The position numbers were made by a program, and so were the translations under genes. A stretch of 64,000 nucleotides of DNA, taken from Acrocarpospora catenulata (GTDB lineage: Bacteria > Actinomycetota > Actinomycetes > Streptosporangiales > Streptosporangiaceae). Positions 52,415 through 61,631 of the stretch are shown here, one piece after another. A model generated the notes under the pieces. The model saw nothing but the letters and a program-made list of their open reading frames with translations. It searched no databases and had not been told where the DNA came from. Every line of letters starts with the position of its first letter. The stretch's first letter is position 1. The stretch covers positions 1 to 64,000 of the forward strand of contig NZ_JAHCST010000019.1 in assembly GCF_018476525.1 (NCBI RefSeq), in the 5' to 3' direction.

Positions 52415-53880
52415 GCGGCCTGTCCGATCGCGTACGCGAGGATCTCGTCCTCGGTGGTGGAGTCCGAGCGCAGCTCGCCGGCGATCCGGCCCTGGCGCAT
52501 CACCAGCACCCGGTCGGTGGCGCCGAGCACCTCGGTCAGGTCGGAGGAGATGAGCAGCACCGCCAGGCCCGCGCGGGCCAGGTCGTCGACCATGCGGTAG
52601 ATGTCGACCCGGGTGGCCATGTCCACGCCCCGGGTGGGTTCGTCGAGGATGAGCACCCTCGGCCCGGCCAGCAGCCACTTGGCCAGTACGGCCTTCTGCT
52701 GGTTGCCGCCGCTCAGCGCGGCCACCGGTATGGTGGCGCACCGGGCCGGCTGGATGCTCAGCCGCTCGATCATCTCGCCCACCCGCTTGCGCCGGGCGGT
52801 CATGTCGAGCAGCGGGCCACGCCGGGTGGCGCCGAGCGTGGCCAGCGCGATGTTGTCCAGGACGGTCATGCCGAGCACCAGACCGGAGCGCTTCCGGTCC
52901 TCGGTGACCAGGGCCAGCCCGGCCGCGATGGCCGCGGCGGGGGAGCGGTAGCCGCCGGTCCCCTTCGACGGCGGTTCGGCGCCGAAGACGCAGCGGGCCA
53001 GTTCGCTGCGGCCCGAGCCGACCAAGCCGAACAGGCCGACGATCTCCCCGGATCTGACCTCCAGAGAGACGTCCTGGAATTCGCCGTCCCGGGAGAGCCC
53101 TGTCAAGTGAAGCCGGGTCTCCGAGGGGGCTTCCCTGCGGGCTGGGTAGATCTGCTCCAGCAGCCGCCCGGCCATCAGGCCGATCAGCTCGGTCTCGCTG
53201 GTCTTCGCCGGTTCGGTGGTGGCGATGATCTGGCCGTCCTTGATGACCACGATCGAGTCGGCCAGCTCCAGCACCTCGGCCAGCCGGTGCGAGACGTAGA
53301 TCACCAGCACGCCGCGCTCGCGCAGCCGCCGGATCAGCGCGAACAGCGCGTCCAGGTCGGCCCCGGCCAGCACCGCCGACGGCTCGTCCAGGACGAGCAC
53401 CCGGACCTCCCCGGCCAGCGCCTTGGCGATCTCCACCATCTGCTGGCGGGCCACCGGCAGCCGCCCGGCCGGGGTGCGCGGGTCGATGCCGCCGAAACCC
53501 GCGTCGTCCAGCAGCCGCCGGGCCTGGCGGTGCGCCTCCGGCCAGTCGATCAGGCCGCCGCGCCGCCGGGGGTAGGCGCCCAGCAGCAGGTTCTCGGTCA
53601 CCGAGAGCTCGGGCACCAGGGAGAGCTCCTGGTAGACGGTGCGGATGCCGCGCGCGTGCGCGTCGTGCGGGGAGCGCAGCTCGACCGGCTCGCCGTCGAT
53701 GCGCAGCTCGCCAGAGGTCATCCGGTGCGCCCCGGCCAGCACCCGGATCAGCGTGGACTTGCCGGCTCCGTTGGCGCCCACCACGGCCAGCACCTCGCCG
53801 GGGCGGCCGGTGAGGTCCACGCCGTGCAGGACCTCCACGTCGCCGTAGCTCTGCCGTACGCCCCGGAGTTCGAGGCTCAT
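52411..53880 (-). CDS. Sugar ABC transporter ATP-binding protein, two ABC domains (CUT2)
   Basis: A 489-residue RbsA-type ATPase. The first domain has VGANGAGKST and VLVLDEPSAVL, the second the expected degenerate loop GLVGSGRSEL with LSGGNQQKAVLAKWL and VLILDEPTRGVD. Both Walker B sites are intact, unlike the copy at 27090. The stop overlaps the permease start and its ATG overlaps the aldehyde dehydrogenase stop (ATGA). Confidence 0.93.
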   Translation of the reverse strand: MSLELRGVRQSYGDVEVLHGVDLTGRPGEVLAVVGANGAGKSTLIRVLAGAHRMTSGELRIDGEPVELRSPHDAHARGIRTVYQELSLVPELSVTENLLLGAYPRRRGGLIDWPEAHRQARRLLDDAGFGGIDPRTPAGRLPVARQQMVEIAKALAGEVRVLVLDEPSAVLAGADLDALFALIRRLRERGVLVIYVSHRLAEVLELADSIVVIKDGQIIATTEPAKTSETELIGLMAGRLLEQIYPARREAPSETRLHLTGLSRDGEFQDVSLEVRSGEIVGLFGLVGSGRSELARCVFGAEPPSKGTGGYRSPAAAIAAGLALVTEDRKRSGLVLGMTVLDNIALATLGATRRGPLLDMTARRKRVGEMIERLSIQPARCATIPVAALSGGNQQKAVLAKWLLAGPRVLILDEPTRGVDMATRVDIYRMVDDLARAGLAVLLISSDLTEVLGATDRVLVMRQGRIAGELRSDSTTEDEILAYAIGQAA

Positions 53881-55268
53881 GCGAAGGCCTCCATCACGAT
53901 GACGCTCTTCTGCCGGGTGAAGTCGAGGACCGTCTCGTGCAGGCCCTCGCGGTAGCCGCCGGTGTCCTTGGTGCCGCCGAAGGGCAGGTTCTCGGCGCGC
54001 AGCGCGGTGGAGCCGTTGATCACCACGCCGCCCACGTCCAGCTGCCTGGCCAGGGTGAGAGCGCGCGAGATGTCCCGGGTGAAGACGGCGGCGTGCAGGC
54101 CGTACGGGGACTCGTTGGCCATCCGGACCGCGTCCAGGGGGTCGGTGAACCGGGCCACCGGGGCCACCGGGCCGAAGATCTCCTCGGCGAAGGCGGGGCT
54201 GGCGGTGGGCACGTCGACCAGCACGGCCGGGTCCACGAACGCGCCGCGTCGGGTGCCCCCGGCGGCCAGGGTGGCGCCGTCCTGGACTAGGCGGTCCACC
54301 GCCGCGATCACCCGCTCGGCCGCCTCCTCGGCGATCAGCGGGCCGACGTCGGTGGACTCCTGGAGCTGGTCGCCGACCACGAGCTTGGCGGCCTGGTCGA
54401 GCAGCGCGCCGACGAACGCGTCGTGGATGCCGTCCTGCACGTACACCCGCTTGACCGCGCAGCAGATCTGGCCGTTGCCCCTGGCCAGCCGCCCGAGCAC
54501 CACGGCCTCGGCGGCCTTCTCGGCGTCGGCGTCGTCGCAGACGATCAGCGCGTCGTTGCCGCCGAGTTCCAGGAACACCTTCTTCAGGGTGGCGGCGGCC
54601 AGTTCGGCGACGGCCCGCCCGGCGGCGGTGCTGCCGGTGAGGCTGACGGCGGCGATCCCGGGCAGGGTGGCCAGCGCCCGGGAGACCGCCACCCCGCCGG
54701 TGACCAGCTGGTGCGCGTGCGCGGGCAGACCGGCCGTGGCGATCAGCTCGGCCACCCTGACCAGGGCCAGCGGGCAGCGCGCGGGCGGCTGCACCACCAC
54801 GGCGTTCCCGGCGGCCAACGCGGCGGCGGCCTTGTGCGCGTACAGTTCGACCGGGTAGTTGAACGGCACCAGCGCGGCCACCACGCCGAGCGGCTCGCGC
54901 ATGGTCACCGCGAGGTGGCGTTCCAGGCCGGGTACGGCGTCCAGCGGGATCTGGCGGCCGAACAGCCGGGTGGCCTCCCCGGCGTAGCCCCGGAAGATCC
55001 GGATCGCGGCCTCCACCTCGCCCCTGGTCTGCGGCAGCGGCTTGCCGTTCTCGGCGGCCAGCAGGCGGGCGAGCTCGGGCAGTTCGGCCTCGATCAGGTC
55101 GGCGACGCGGAGCAGCAGGCGGGCCCGCTCGTGCGCGGGAAGCGCGGCCATCGCCGACTGACCCTGCCGGGCCCGGTCCACCGCCTCGGCCACCGCGCTC
55201 GCGTCGAGGTCGGGCACCTCGCCCAGGTGTTCTCCGGTGCCGGGGTTGGTGACGGCGATCGGCGGCAT
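53877..55268 (-). CDS. NAD(P)-dependent aldehyde dehydrogenase
   Basis: A 463-residue ALDH. ATG 55268 chosen because AAGGAG lies 7 bases upstream. Landmarks: substrate/cofactor segment VAALVPFNYPVEL, SLTGSTAAGRAVAELA, the general base in FLELGGNDALIV and the nucleophile Cys in GNGQICCAVKRVYV. It probably oxidises an aldehyde intermediate (lactaldehyde, glycolaldehyde or a semialdehyde) from the sugar taken up by the adjoining importer. It lies between the IclR regulator and the ABC genes. Confidence 0.9.
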   Translation of the reverse strand: MPPIAVTNPGTGEHLGEVPDLDASAVAEAVDRARQGQSAMAALPAHERARLLLRVADLIEAELPELARLLAAENGKPLPQTRGEVEAAIRIFRGYAGEATRLFGRQIPLDAVPGLERHLAVTMREPLGVVAALVPFNYPVELYAHKAAAALAAGNAVVVQPPARCPLALVRVAELIATAGLPAHAHQLVTGGVAVSRALATLPGIAAVSLTGSTAAGRAVAELAAATLKKVFLELGGNDALIVCDDADAEKAAEAVVLGRLARGNGQICCAVKRVYVQDGIHDAFVGALLDQAAKLVVGDQLQESTDVGPLIAEEAAERVIAAVDRLVQDGATLAAGGTRRGAFVDPAVLVDVPTASPAFAEEIFGPVAPVARFTDPLDAVRMANESPYGLHAAVFTRDISRALTLARQLDVGGVVINGSTALRAENLPFGGTKDTGGYREGLHETVLDFTRQKSVIVMEAFA

Positions 55269-55282
55269 GTGTTCGCTCCTTG

Positions 55283-56065
55283 TCACGGCCGGCGGCCGTT
55301 CTGGTTGGGGCCGTAGCCCAGGCGGTGGCTGATGTCGGTGGCCATGGCCAGCGCGGTGGGGGCCAGGCGGTGGCAGTCCTCGAGGCCGAAGCGCCCGGCC
55401 GGGGCCGAGACGCTGAAGGCGCCCACGGCCTGACCCGCGGAGTTGCGGATGGGCAGGCCGACGCAGCGCACGCCCTCCTCGTTCTCCTCGTCGTCGATGG
55501 CGTAGCCCTGCCGCCGGATCAGGGCCAGCTCGGCCAGCAGGGCGTCCCCGGTGAGGGTGTGCGGGGTGCGGCGCTCCAGCGGCCCGGCCAGCACCTCGGC
55601 CACCGTGGGGGCGTCGAACAGGGAGAGCACGGCCTTCCCCATGGCGGTGCAGTGCAGCGGCGCCCGGTTGCCGATCCTGGAGACCAGCCGGACCGACTTG
55701 GCGCTCTCCACCTTGTCGATGTAGACGATCTGGTGGCCGACCGGGATGCCCAGGTGCACGGTCTCGCCGCTCAACTCCACCAGCTCGGCCAGGTACGGCT
55801 GGGCCGCCGCGCGCAGCCCGTCCTCGTCCAGGTACTGCCCGGCCAGCATGATCAGCCGGACCCCGAGCCGGTAGCAGCCCGCCTGGTCGCGGTCGAGTAC
55901 CCGGAGTTCGAGCAGCGAGGTCACGTACCGGTGGGCGGTGCTGACGGCGACCCCGGCCCGGGCCGCGAGGGCGCCCAGGGCGATGCCGGAGCGTCCGGCC
56001 TCGGAAACGGCGGCAACGATTTCGAAAGCCTTGTCAACACTCGACGACTTTCGCCCGCTTCGCAT
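55283..56065 (-). CDS. IclR-family regulator of the ALDH/CUT2 operon
   Basis: A 260-residue protein with N-terminal winged helix (SVDKAFEIVAAVSEAGRSGIALGALAARAG; VAVSTAHRYVTSLLE) and effector domain (VHLGIPVGHQIVYIDKVES; LHCTAMGKAVLSLF; GYAIDDEENEEGVRCVGLPI). It is the first gene of the operon. A perfect palindrome overlaps its start codon. Confidence 0.9.
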   Translation of the reverse strand: MRSGRKSSSVDKAFEIVAAVSEAGRSGIALGALAARAGVAVSTAHRYVTSLLELRVLDRDQAGCYRLGVRLIMLAGQYLDEDGLRAAAQPYLAELVELSGETVHLGIPVGHQIVYIDKVESAKSVRLVSRIGNRAPLHCTAMGKAVLSLFDAPTVAEVLAGPLERRTPHTLTGDALLAELALIRRQGYAIDDEENEEGVRCVGLPIRNSAGQAVGAFSVSAPAGRFGLEDCHRLAPTALAMATDISHRLGYGPNQNGRRP

Positions 56066-56080
56066 TCGAGTTACTCGAAT
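56064..56080. promoter_or_regulatory. Perfect 8-1-8 palindrome at the iclR start, candidate operator
   Basis: ATTCGAGTTACTCGAAT overlaps the ATG of the IclR gene (56063-56065) and extends upstream. Binding there would block transcription or translation of the whole operon; autoregulation is inferred. Confidence 0.55.
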
Positions 56081-56141
56081 CTATTTTCATATTTCTGCAA
56101 CACAATTGCGAGAGTTCCACCAGGCTTTGGACATGTCAAGA

Positions 56142-56183
56142 CTCCAGGACAGGTGGGGTAGATGCCCTTTTCCTGTCCTGGAG
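56142..56183. terminator. 12-bp perfect inverted repeat between the siderophore and IclR operons
   Basis: CTCCAGGACAGG and CCTGTCCTGGAG pair perfectly around an 18-base loop. It lies downstream of the ornithine monooxygenase gene (minus strand) and upstream of the IclR promoter. No strong T-run, so terminator versus operator is open. Confidence 0.5.
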
Positions 56184-56281
56184 CACCAATTAGTGGACTT
56201 TTGCGAAAATGTTGGCTATTTGCGGGCGTTGGCTACGCTATGCTTGCTTAGATTCTGATAGATTCTTGCGCGATAGTTTGT

Positions 56282-57592
56282 CTATCTTGCGGCGGCGCTG
56301 CGCTGGGTGAGCAGGGACTCGCGGATCTCGCCGGCGCGGATCGCGGTGGTGGAGAGCAGGGTTGAGGTGATGCCGTGCGAGTGTTCGGTGCCGCCCTGCA
56401 AGTAGATGCCGGCGCTCACGCCGGGGACGGTGAGCACGTGGTGGTCGCGGCTCACCCGGAGGGCGTCCTCGTCGTCGCGGAGGCAGAGCTTGCCGGTCGG
56501 GCCGAGCAGGGCGGTCAGGTCCTGCGGGCGGTAGCCGGTGGCGTGGACCAGGAGGTCGGCCTCCAGGACCTCGTGCTCCCCGGTGGGCAGGTACTCCACG
56601 GTGACCGTCAGGCGGTCGCCATCCTCGCGTACGTCGCGGATGCGGGAGACGTTGAGCATGCGCAGCCGCTCCCGGCCGTGCACCCGCTCCCGGTACATGG
56701 TCGCGTAGAGCGACTCGATCAGGTCGGCGTCCACCGCCGAGTAGTTGGTGCTCCGGTGGTAGTCGAACAGGGACTGCTTCACCTCGGCGGGGGCGCGGAA
56801 GTAGACGTCCACCGCCTCCGGGTCGAAGATGCGGTTGGCGAACGGGCTGTCGTCGGCGGGGGTGTAGCCGTACTTGGCGAAGACCGCGCAGACCTCGGCG
56901 TCGGTGAAGACGCGGTGCAGGTAGTCCACGGCCTCGGCGGCGCTCTGCCCGGCGCCCAGCACCACCGCCCGCCGGATCGGGGCGCCGGTCAGTTCGGCCA
57001 CCCGGGGGATGAGCTCGCTGGTGTGGCAGACGCGGGAGGACAGCACCGTGCCGGGCGGCAGGTGCGGCTCCAGACCGACGGCCAGCACGATGTTCCTGGT
57101 CCGGCGTACCAGCGTGCCGCCGGGGCGCGCCGGGTCCCTGCTGGTCACGTCGAACCACCGGATCTCGCCGTCCTCGGCCCGTACCGGGTCCACGGCCAGC
57201 ACCTCGGCGTCGTACTCGACCAGGTGGGCCATGCGCGCGGCGGCCCACTCGAAGTAGTCGTGGAACTCGGCGCGGAGCGGGAAGAGCGTCTTCTGGTTGA
57301 GGAAGTCCACCAGGCGGCCGCGGTCGCGTAAGTAACACAGGAAGCTGAACTCGCTGGCCGGGTTCCGCATCGTCACCAGGTCCTTGGGAAACGAGACCTG
57401 CATGGTGGCGTCCTCCAGGAGCATGCCCCGGTGCCAGCCGAAGCGCGGCTGCCGTTCCAGGAAGCCGGCTCTGATCGGGTCGCCTGTCGCGTTGTGCTCC
57501 TCGATCGCGATGGCTAGCGCCAGATTGGACGGCCCGAAGCCGATCCCCAGCACGTCGTAGACAGTCTCCGGCCCGGTCCGCAGCATGGTCAC
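56282..57592 (-). CDS. L-ornithine N5-monooxygenase (SidA/PvdA/IucD family)
   Basis: A 436-residue flavoprotein that hydroxylates the side-chain amine of ornithine for hydroxamate siderophores. FAD-binding GIGFGPSNLALAIA near the N-terminus, NADPH-binding VVLGAGQSAAEAVDYL in the middle, and LLVHATGYRPQDL near the C-terminus are diagnostic. GTG 57592 is preferred because AAAGGAGG stands about 9 bases upstream; ATG 57586 is the alternative. An iron box lies in the divergent promoter region shared with the formyltransferase gene. Confidence 0.92.
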   Translation of the reverse strand: MTMLRTGPETVYDVLGIGFGPSNLALAIAIEEHNATGDPIRAGFLERQPRFGWHRGMLLEDATMQVSFPKDLVTMRNPASEFSFLCYLRDRGRLVDFLNQKTLFPLRAEFHDYFEWAAARMAHLVEYDAEVLAVDPVRAEDGEIRWFDVTSRDPARPGGTLVRRTRNIVLAVGLEPHLPPGTVLSSRVCHTSELIPRVAELTGAPIRRAVVLGAGQSAAEAVDYLHRVFTDAEVCAVFAKYGYTPADDSPFANRIFDPEAVDVYFRAPAEVKQSLFDYHRSTNYSAVDADLIESLYATMYRERVHGRERLRMLNVSRIRDVREDGDRLTVTVEYLPTGEHEVLEADLLVHATGYRPQDLTALLGPTGKLCLRDDEDALRVSRDHHVLTVPGVSAGIYLQGGTEHSHGITSTLLSTTAIRAGEIRESLLTQRSAAAR

Positions 57593-57627
57593 CGCGTCAT
57601 CGCCTCCTTTATCGCTCGTATGGTAAA

Positions 57628-57646
57628 TAAGGTTAGCCTTACCTTG
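57628..57646. promoter_or_regulatory. Iron box (IdeR/DmdR type) 1
   Basis: TAAGGTTAGCCTTACCTTG is close to the 19-bp consensus TTAGGTTAGGCTAACCTAA and lies between the divergent monooxygenase and formyltransferase genes, so iron-dependent repression of both is expected. Confidence 0.8.
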
Positions 57647-57674
57647 CAACGACCCCTCCGGAGAGGATCCCCCC

Positions 57675-58600
57675 ATGCGGGTTGTCATGTTCGGCCACCA
57701 GACCTGGGGCCACCGCACGCTCCGGGCGCTGCTGGACTCCCGGCACGAGGTGGCGCTGGCGGTCACCCATCCGCGCAGCGAGCACGCCTACGAGCGGATC
57801 TGGGACGACTCGGTGGCCGACCTCGCGGCCGAGCACGGGGTGCCCGCGCTGCTCCGCACCCGCCCCACCGACCAGGCCCTGCTGGACGCGGTACGGGACG
57901 CCGAGCCGGACCTGATCGTGGCCAACAACTGGCGGACCTGGCTCCCGCCGGAGATCTACGACCTGCCCCCGCACGGCACGCTCAACGTGCACGACTCGCT
58001 GCTCCCCGCGTACGCCGGGTTCTCGCCGCTGATCTGGGCGCTGATCAACGGCGAGCCGGAGGTCGGGGTGACCGCGCACCGGATGACCGAGGACCTCGAC
58101 GCGGGCGACATCCTGGTCCAGCGGGCGGTGCCGGTCGGGCCGACGGACACCGCCACCGACCTGTTCTTCCGTACCGTGGATCTGATCGAGCCGATCGTGC
58201 ACGAGGCCCTGGACCTGATCGAGTCCGGCAAGGCCGACTGGACCCCACAGGATCGCGGCAAGGCCAGCTTCTTCCACAAGCGCGCCATCGAGGACAGCCG
58301 CATCGACTGGACCTGGCCCGCCGAGGACCTGGAACGCCTGGTACGCGCGCAGTCCGACCCGTACCCGAACGCCTTCACCCACTACCGGGGCGAACGCATC
58401 CGGATCACCGCCGCCGCCGTCTCCCAGGGCCGGTACGGCGGCACCCCCGGCCGGATCTTCATCAGGGAGGGCGACGGCGTGGTCGTGGTGGCCGGGGCCG
58501 ACGCGCGCACCGGGCACCGGCACGGCCTGCTGGTCCGGCGGGTGCGCACCGAGGACGGCGCCGAGCACGCGGCCACCGACTTCTTCCGGGTGATGGGGGG

Positions 58601-58616
<16 letters not shown>
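57675..58616 (+). CDS. Formyltransferase for hydroxyornithine (methionyl-tRNA formyltransferase-like)
   Basis: A 313-residue protein with a formyl_trans_N fold. NNWRTWLPPEIYDLPPHGTLNVHDSLLP contains the HxSLLP-type catalytic segment, GVTAHRMTEDLDAGDIL is the conserved Asp loop, and a formyl_trans_C domain follows (YPNAFTHYRGERIRI). Too short and out of context for the housekeeping Fmt. Beside ornithine monooxygenase it should transfer formyl from 10-formyl-tetrahydrofolate to N5-hydroxyornithine, giving the hydroxamate unit. Confidence 0.87.
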
Positions 58617-59413
<797 letters not shown>

Positions 59414-59419
59414 GGGGGG

Positions 59420-60454
59420 TCAGCCTCCTGATCCCGCGCGGTTGGCGCGGATGAGCAACCAGAGCAGGACAGGCGCGCCGAGCACGCCGGTGACGATCCC
59501 GACGGGGAGTTCCATGTTGGGGATCAGGCGCGCCCCCGTCAGATCGGCGGCCAGCACCACCAGGGCGCCGGTCAGGCCGGAGGCGAGCGCGGGCGGCCAG
59601 GCGGCGCCGGCCAGCCGCTGGGCGATCTGCGGCGCGGCCAGCGCCACGAACGCGATCGGCCCCCCGGCCGCCGTGCCGAACGCGATCAGCCCCACCCCGG
59701 CCAGCAGGACGCCGAAGCGGACCAGCTGCACCCGGGTGCCCAGACCGGCGGCCACGTCGTCGCCGAGCTGCAGGGTACGCAGCTGGCGGCCGAGCAGCAG
59801 CGCGCAGGGCAGCAGCACGGCGCAGGCCAGGGCCAGCGGGAGCACCGCGTTCCAGTCCCGGCCGTTGAGGCTGCCGACCAGCCAGCCGACCGCGGCCTGG
59901 GCCTGGAAGAGGCCGCCCCTGGCGATCAGCCAGTCGGTGGCGCTGGTGCAGATCCAGGAGACGCCGATGCCGACCAGGATGATCCGGTAGCCGGTGGTGC
60001 CGCGTTTCCAGGCCAGCGCGTACACCAGGAGGGCGGTGGCCAGACCGCCGAGCAGGCCGATGGCCTGCACGCTCAGCCCGCCCGTCCAGCCGAGGGTGAT
60101 GGCGGCCACCACGGCGGTGCCGGAACCCTGGGTGAGGCCGATCACGTCGGGGCTGGCCATCGGGTTGCGGGCCATGGTCTGGAAGAGCGCGCCGGACACG
60201 CCGAAGGCCAGCCCGACCAGCAGTCCGGCCAGGGCCCTCGGCAGGCGGAGCTCGCGGACGATGAGCAGGGTGCCGGGGTCGCCGACCCCGGCCAGCGCCT
60301 GGACCACCTCGGGCAACGTGATCGGGTAGTCGCCGACCGCGACCACCGAGCAGAAGGCGAGGAAGGCGGCGGCGGCCAGCAGCAGGCAGAGCGCCAGCAT
60401 CCTCGGCCGGAACACGCCGGAGATCGGGGGGACGGCGAGCCGGAAGTAGGTCAT
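59420..60454 (-). CDS. FecCD-family ferric-siderophore permease (second subunit)
   Basis: A 344-residue membrane protein with about nine helices: VRELRLPRALAGLLVGLAFGVSGALFQ, MARNPMASPDVIGLTQGSG and GPIAFVALAAPQIAQRL are FecCD landmarks. Six bases separate it from the ATPase gene and three from the upstream permease gene. Confidence 0.93.
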   Translation of the reverse strand: MTYFRLAVPPISGVFRPRMLALCLLLAAAAFLAFCSVVAVGDYPITLPEVVQALAGVGDPGTLLIVRELRLPRALAGLLVGLAFGVSGALFQTMARNPMASPDVIGLTQGSGTAVVAAITLGWTGGLSVQAIGLLGGLATALLVYALAWKRGTTGYRIILVGIGVSWICTSATDWLIARGGLFQAQAAVGWLVGSLNGRDWNAVLPLALACAVLLPCALLLGRQLRTLQLGDDVAAGLGTRVQLVRFGVLLAGVGLIAFGTAAGGPIAFVALAAPQIAQRLAGAAWPPALASGLTGALVVLAADLTGARLIPNMELPVGIVTGVLGAPVLLWLLIRANRAGSGG

Positions 60455-60457
60455 GTC

Positions 60458-61477
60458 TCAGAGCTCCGCGAGGCGGCGTCGGCGGACCAGGGCGATGAAG
60501 AACGGGCCGCCGATGAAGGCGATCAGGACGCCGGCCTGGATCTCGGCGGGGCGGGCCGCCAGCCGTCCGGCCAGGTCGGCGGTGAGCAGCAGGATGGGCG
60601 CCAGCAGTGCGGAGATCGGGAGCAGCCAGCGGTGGTCGGGGCCGACCCCGGCCCGGACCGCCAGCACCCGGGCCACGTGCGGCACCACCAGGCCGAGGAA
60701 GACCACCGGGCCGATCACGGCCACCGCCGCGCCGGTGAGGAGCATGATCGCGATCACTCCGGCGGCCCGGACCAGGGCCGGGCGGCGGCCCAGCGAGGTG
60801 GCCACGTCGTCGCCGAGTGCCAGGCTGTTCAGTGCGGGCGCGCAGGCGAGGGCGATCAGCGTCCCGGCCGCCACGAACGGCAGGATCTGGAGCACGACTT
60901 CGCCGGTCTGGCCGGCCAGCGATCCGGCCGACCAGAAGCGGTAGCGGTTGAGCGACTCCGGGTCGATCAGGATGATCGCGTTGGTCACCGAGAAGAGCAG
61001 CGAGGTGACCGCGATTCCCGCCAGCGCCAGCTTCACCGGGGTCAGGCCGGATCTGCCGAGCCGGGCCAGCGCGTACACGACCAGGCTGGTGAGCAGGGCC
61101 CCGGCCAGGGCGAACCAGATGAAGCCGAACAGTGAGGTGACGCCGAGCAGGGCCATCGCGGCGACGATCGCGAACGCGGCGCCCGCGCTCACCCCGAGCA
61201 GGCCGGGGTCGGCCAGCGGGTTCCTTGTGAGCGCCTGCATGAGCGCGCCGGAGACGCCGAGTGCCGCGCCCGCCGCCAGGCCGAGGGCGGTGCGGGGCGC
61301 GCGGACCGACCAGATCACGTTTCCGGTCGTACGGTCCACGTCGTGGCCGGTGAGGGTCTGGACGACCTGGTCGAGGGGGATGCTGAGCGCGCCCAGGGCC
61401 AGGGATAACAGGCAGAGCAGGACCAGCAGGGCGCCCAGGCTGCCGATCAGCAGGGCCGGGCCTCTGTACCGAACCAC
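60458..61477 (-). CDS. FecCD-family ferric-siderophore permease (first subunit)
   Basis: A 339-residue FecCD permease with VRAPRTALGLAAGAALGVSGALMQ, LTRNPLADPGLLGVSAGAAFA and GPVVFLGLVVPHVARVL. GTG 61477 is chosen because GGAAGG lies about 10 bases upstream; a TTG at 61498 is the alternative. An iron box is just upstream. First gene of the importer operon. Confidence 0.92.
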   Translation of the reverse strand: MVRYRGPALLIGSLGALLVLLCLLSLALGALSIPLDQVVQTLTGHDVDRTTGNVIWSVRAPRTALGLAAGAALGVSGALMQALTRNPLADPGLLGVSAGAAFAIVAAMALLGVTSLFGFIWFALAGALLTSLVVYALARLGRSGLTPVKLALAGIAVTSLLFSVTNAIILIDPESLNRYRFWSAGSLAGQTGEVVLQILPFVAAGTLIALACAPALNSLALGDDVATSLGRRPALVRAAGVIAIMLLTGAAVAVIGPVVFLGLVVPHVARVLAVRAGVGPDHRWLLPISALLAPILLLTADLAGRLAARPAEIQAGVLIAFIGGPFFIALVRRRRLAEL

Positions 61478-61499
61478 CGGGGTCTTTCCTTCCTGCAAG

Positions 61500-61518
61500 T
61501 TAGGTTAGGCACGCCTTA
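61500..61518. promoter_or_regulatory. Iron box 2, importer promoter
   Basis: TTAGGTTAGGCACGCCTTA, close to the IdeR/DmdR consensus, lies 22 bases upstream of the permease start on the minus strand. Confidence 0.8.
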
Positions 61519-61546
61519 TTTCTTGGCTTGCGGCCTTCCCAAGTAC

Positions 61547-61565
61547 TTAGGTAATGCTTACCTTA
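61547..61565. promoter_or_regulatory. Iron box 3, NRPS promoter
   Basis: TTAGGTAATGCTTACCTTA, a well-conserved iron box about 67 bases upstream of the NRPS start on the + strand. Confidence 0.8.
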
Positions 61566-61631
61566 GTACGCGGAAACGATCGCGGCCCCTGTTGGGGGTC
61601 GTTTGTCATGTTCTGAGAGGTTTGGTGTTTG

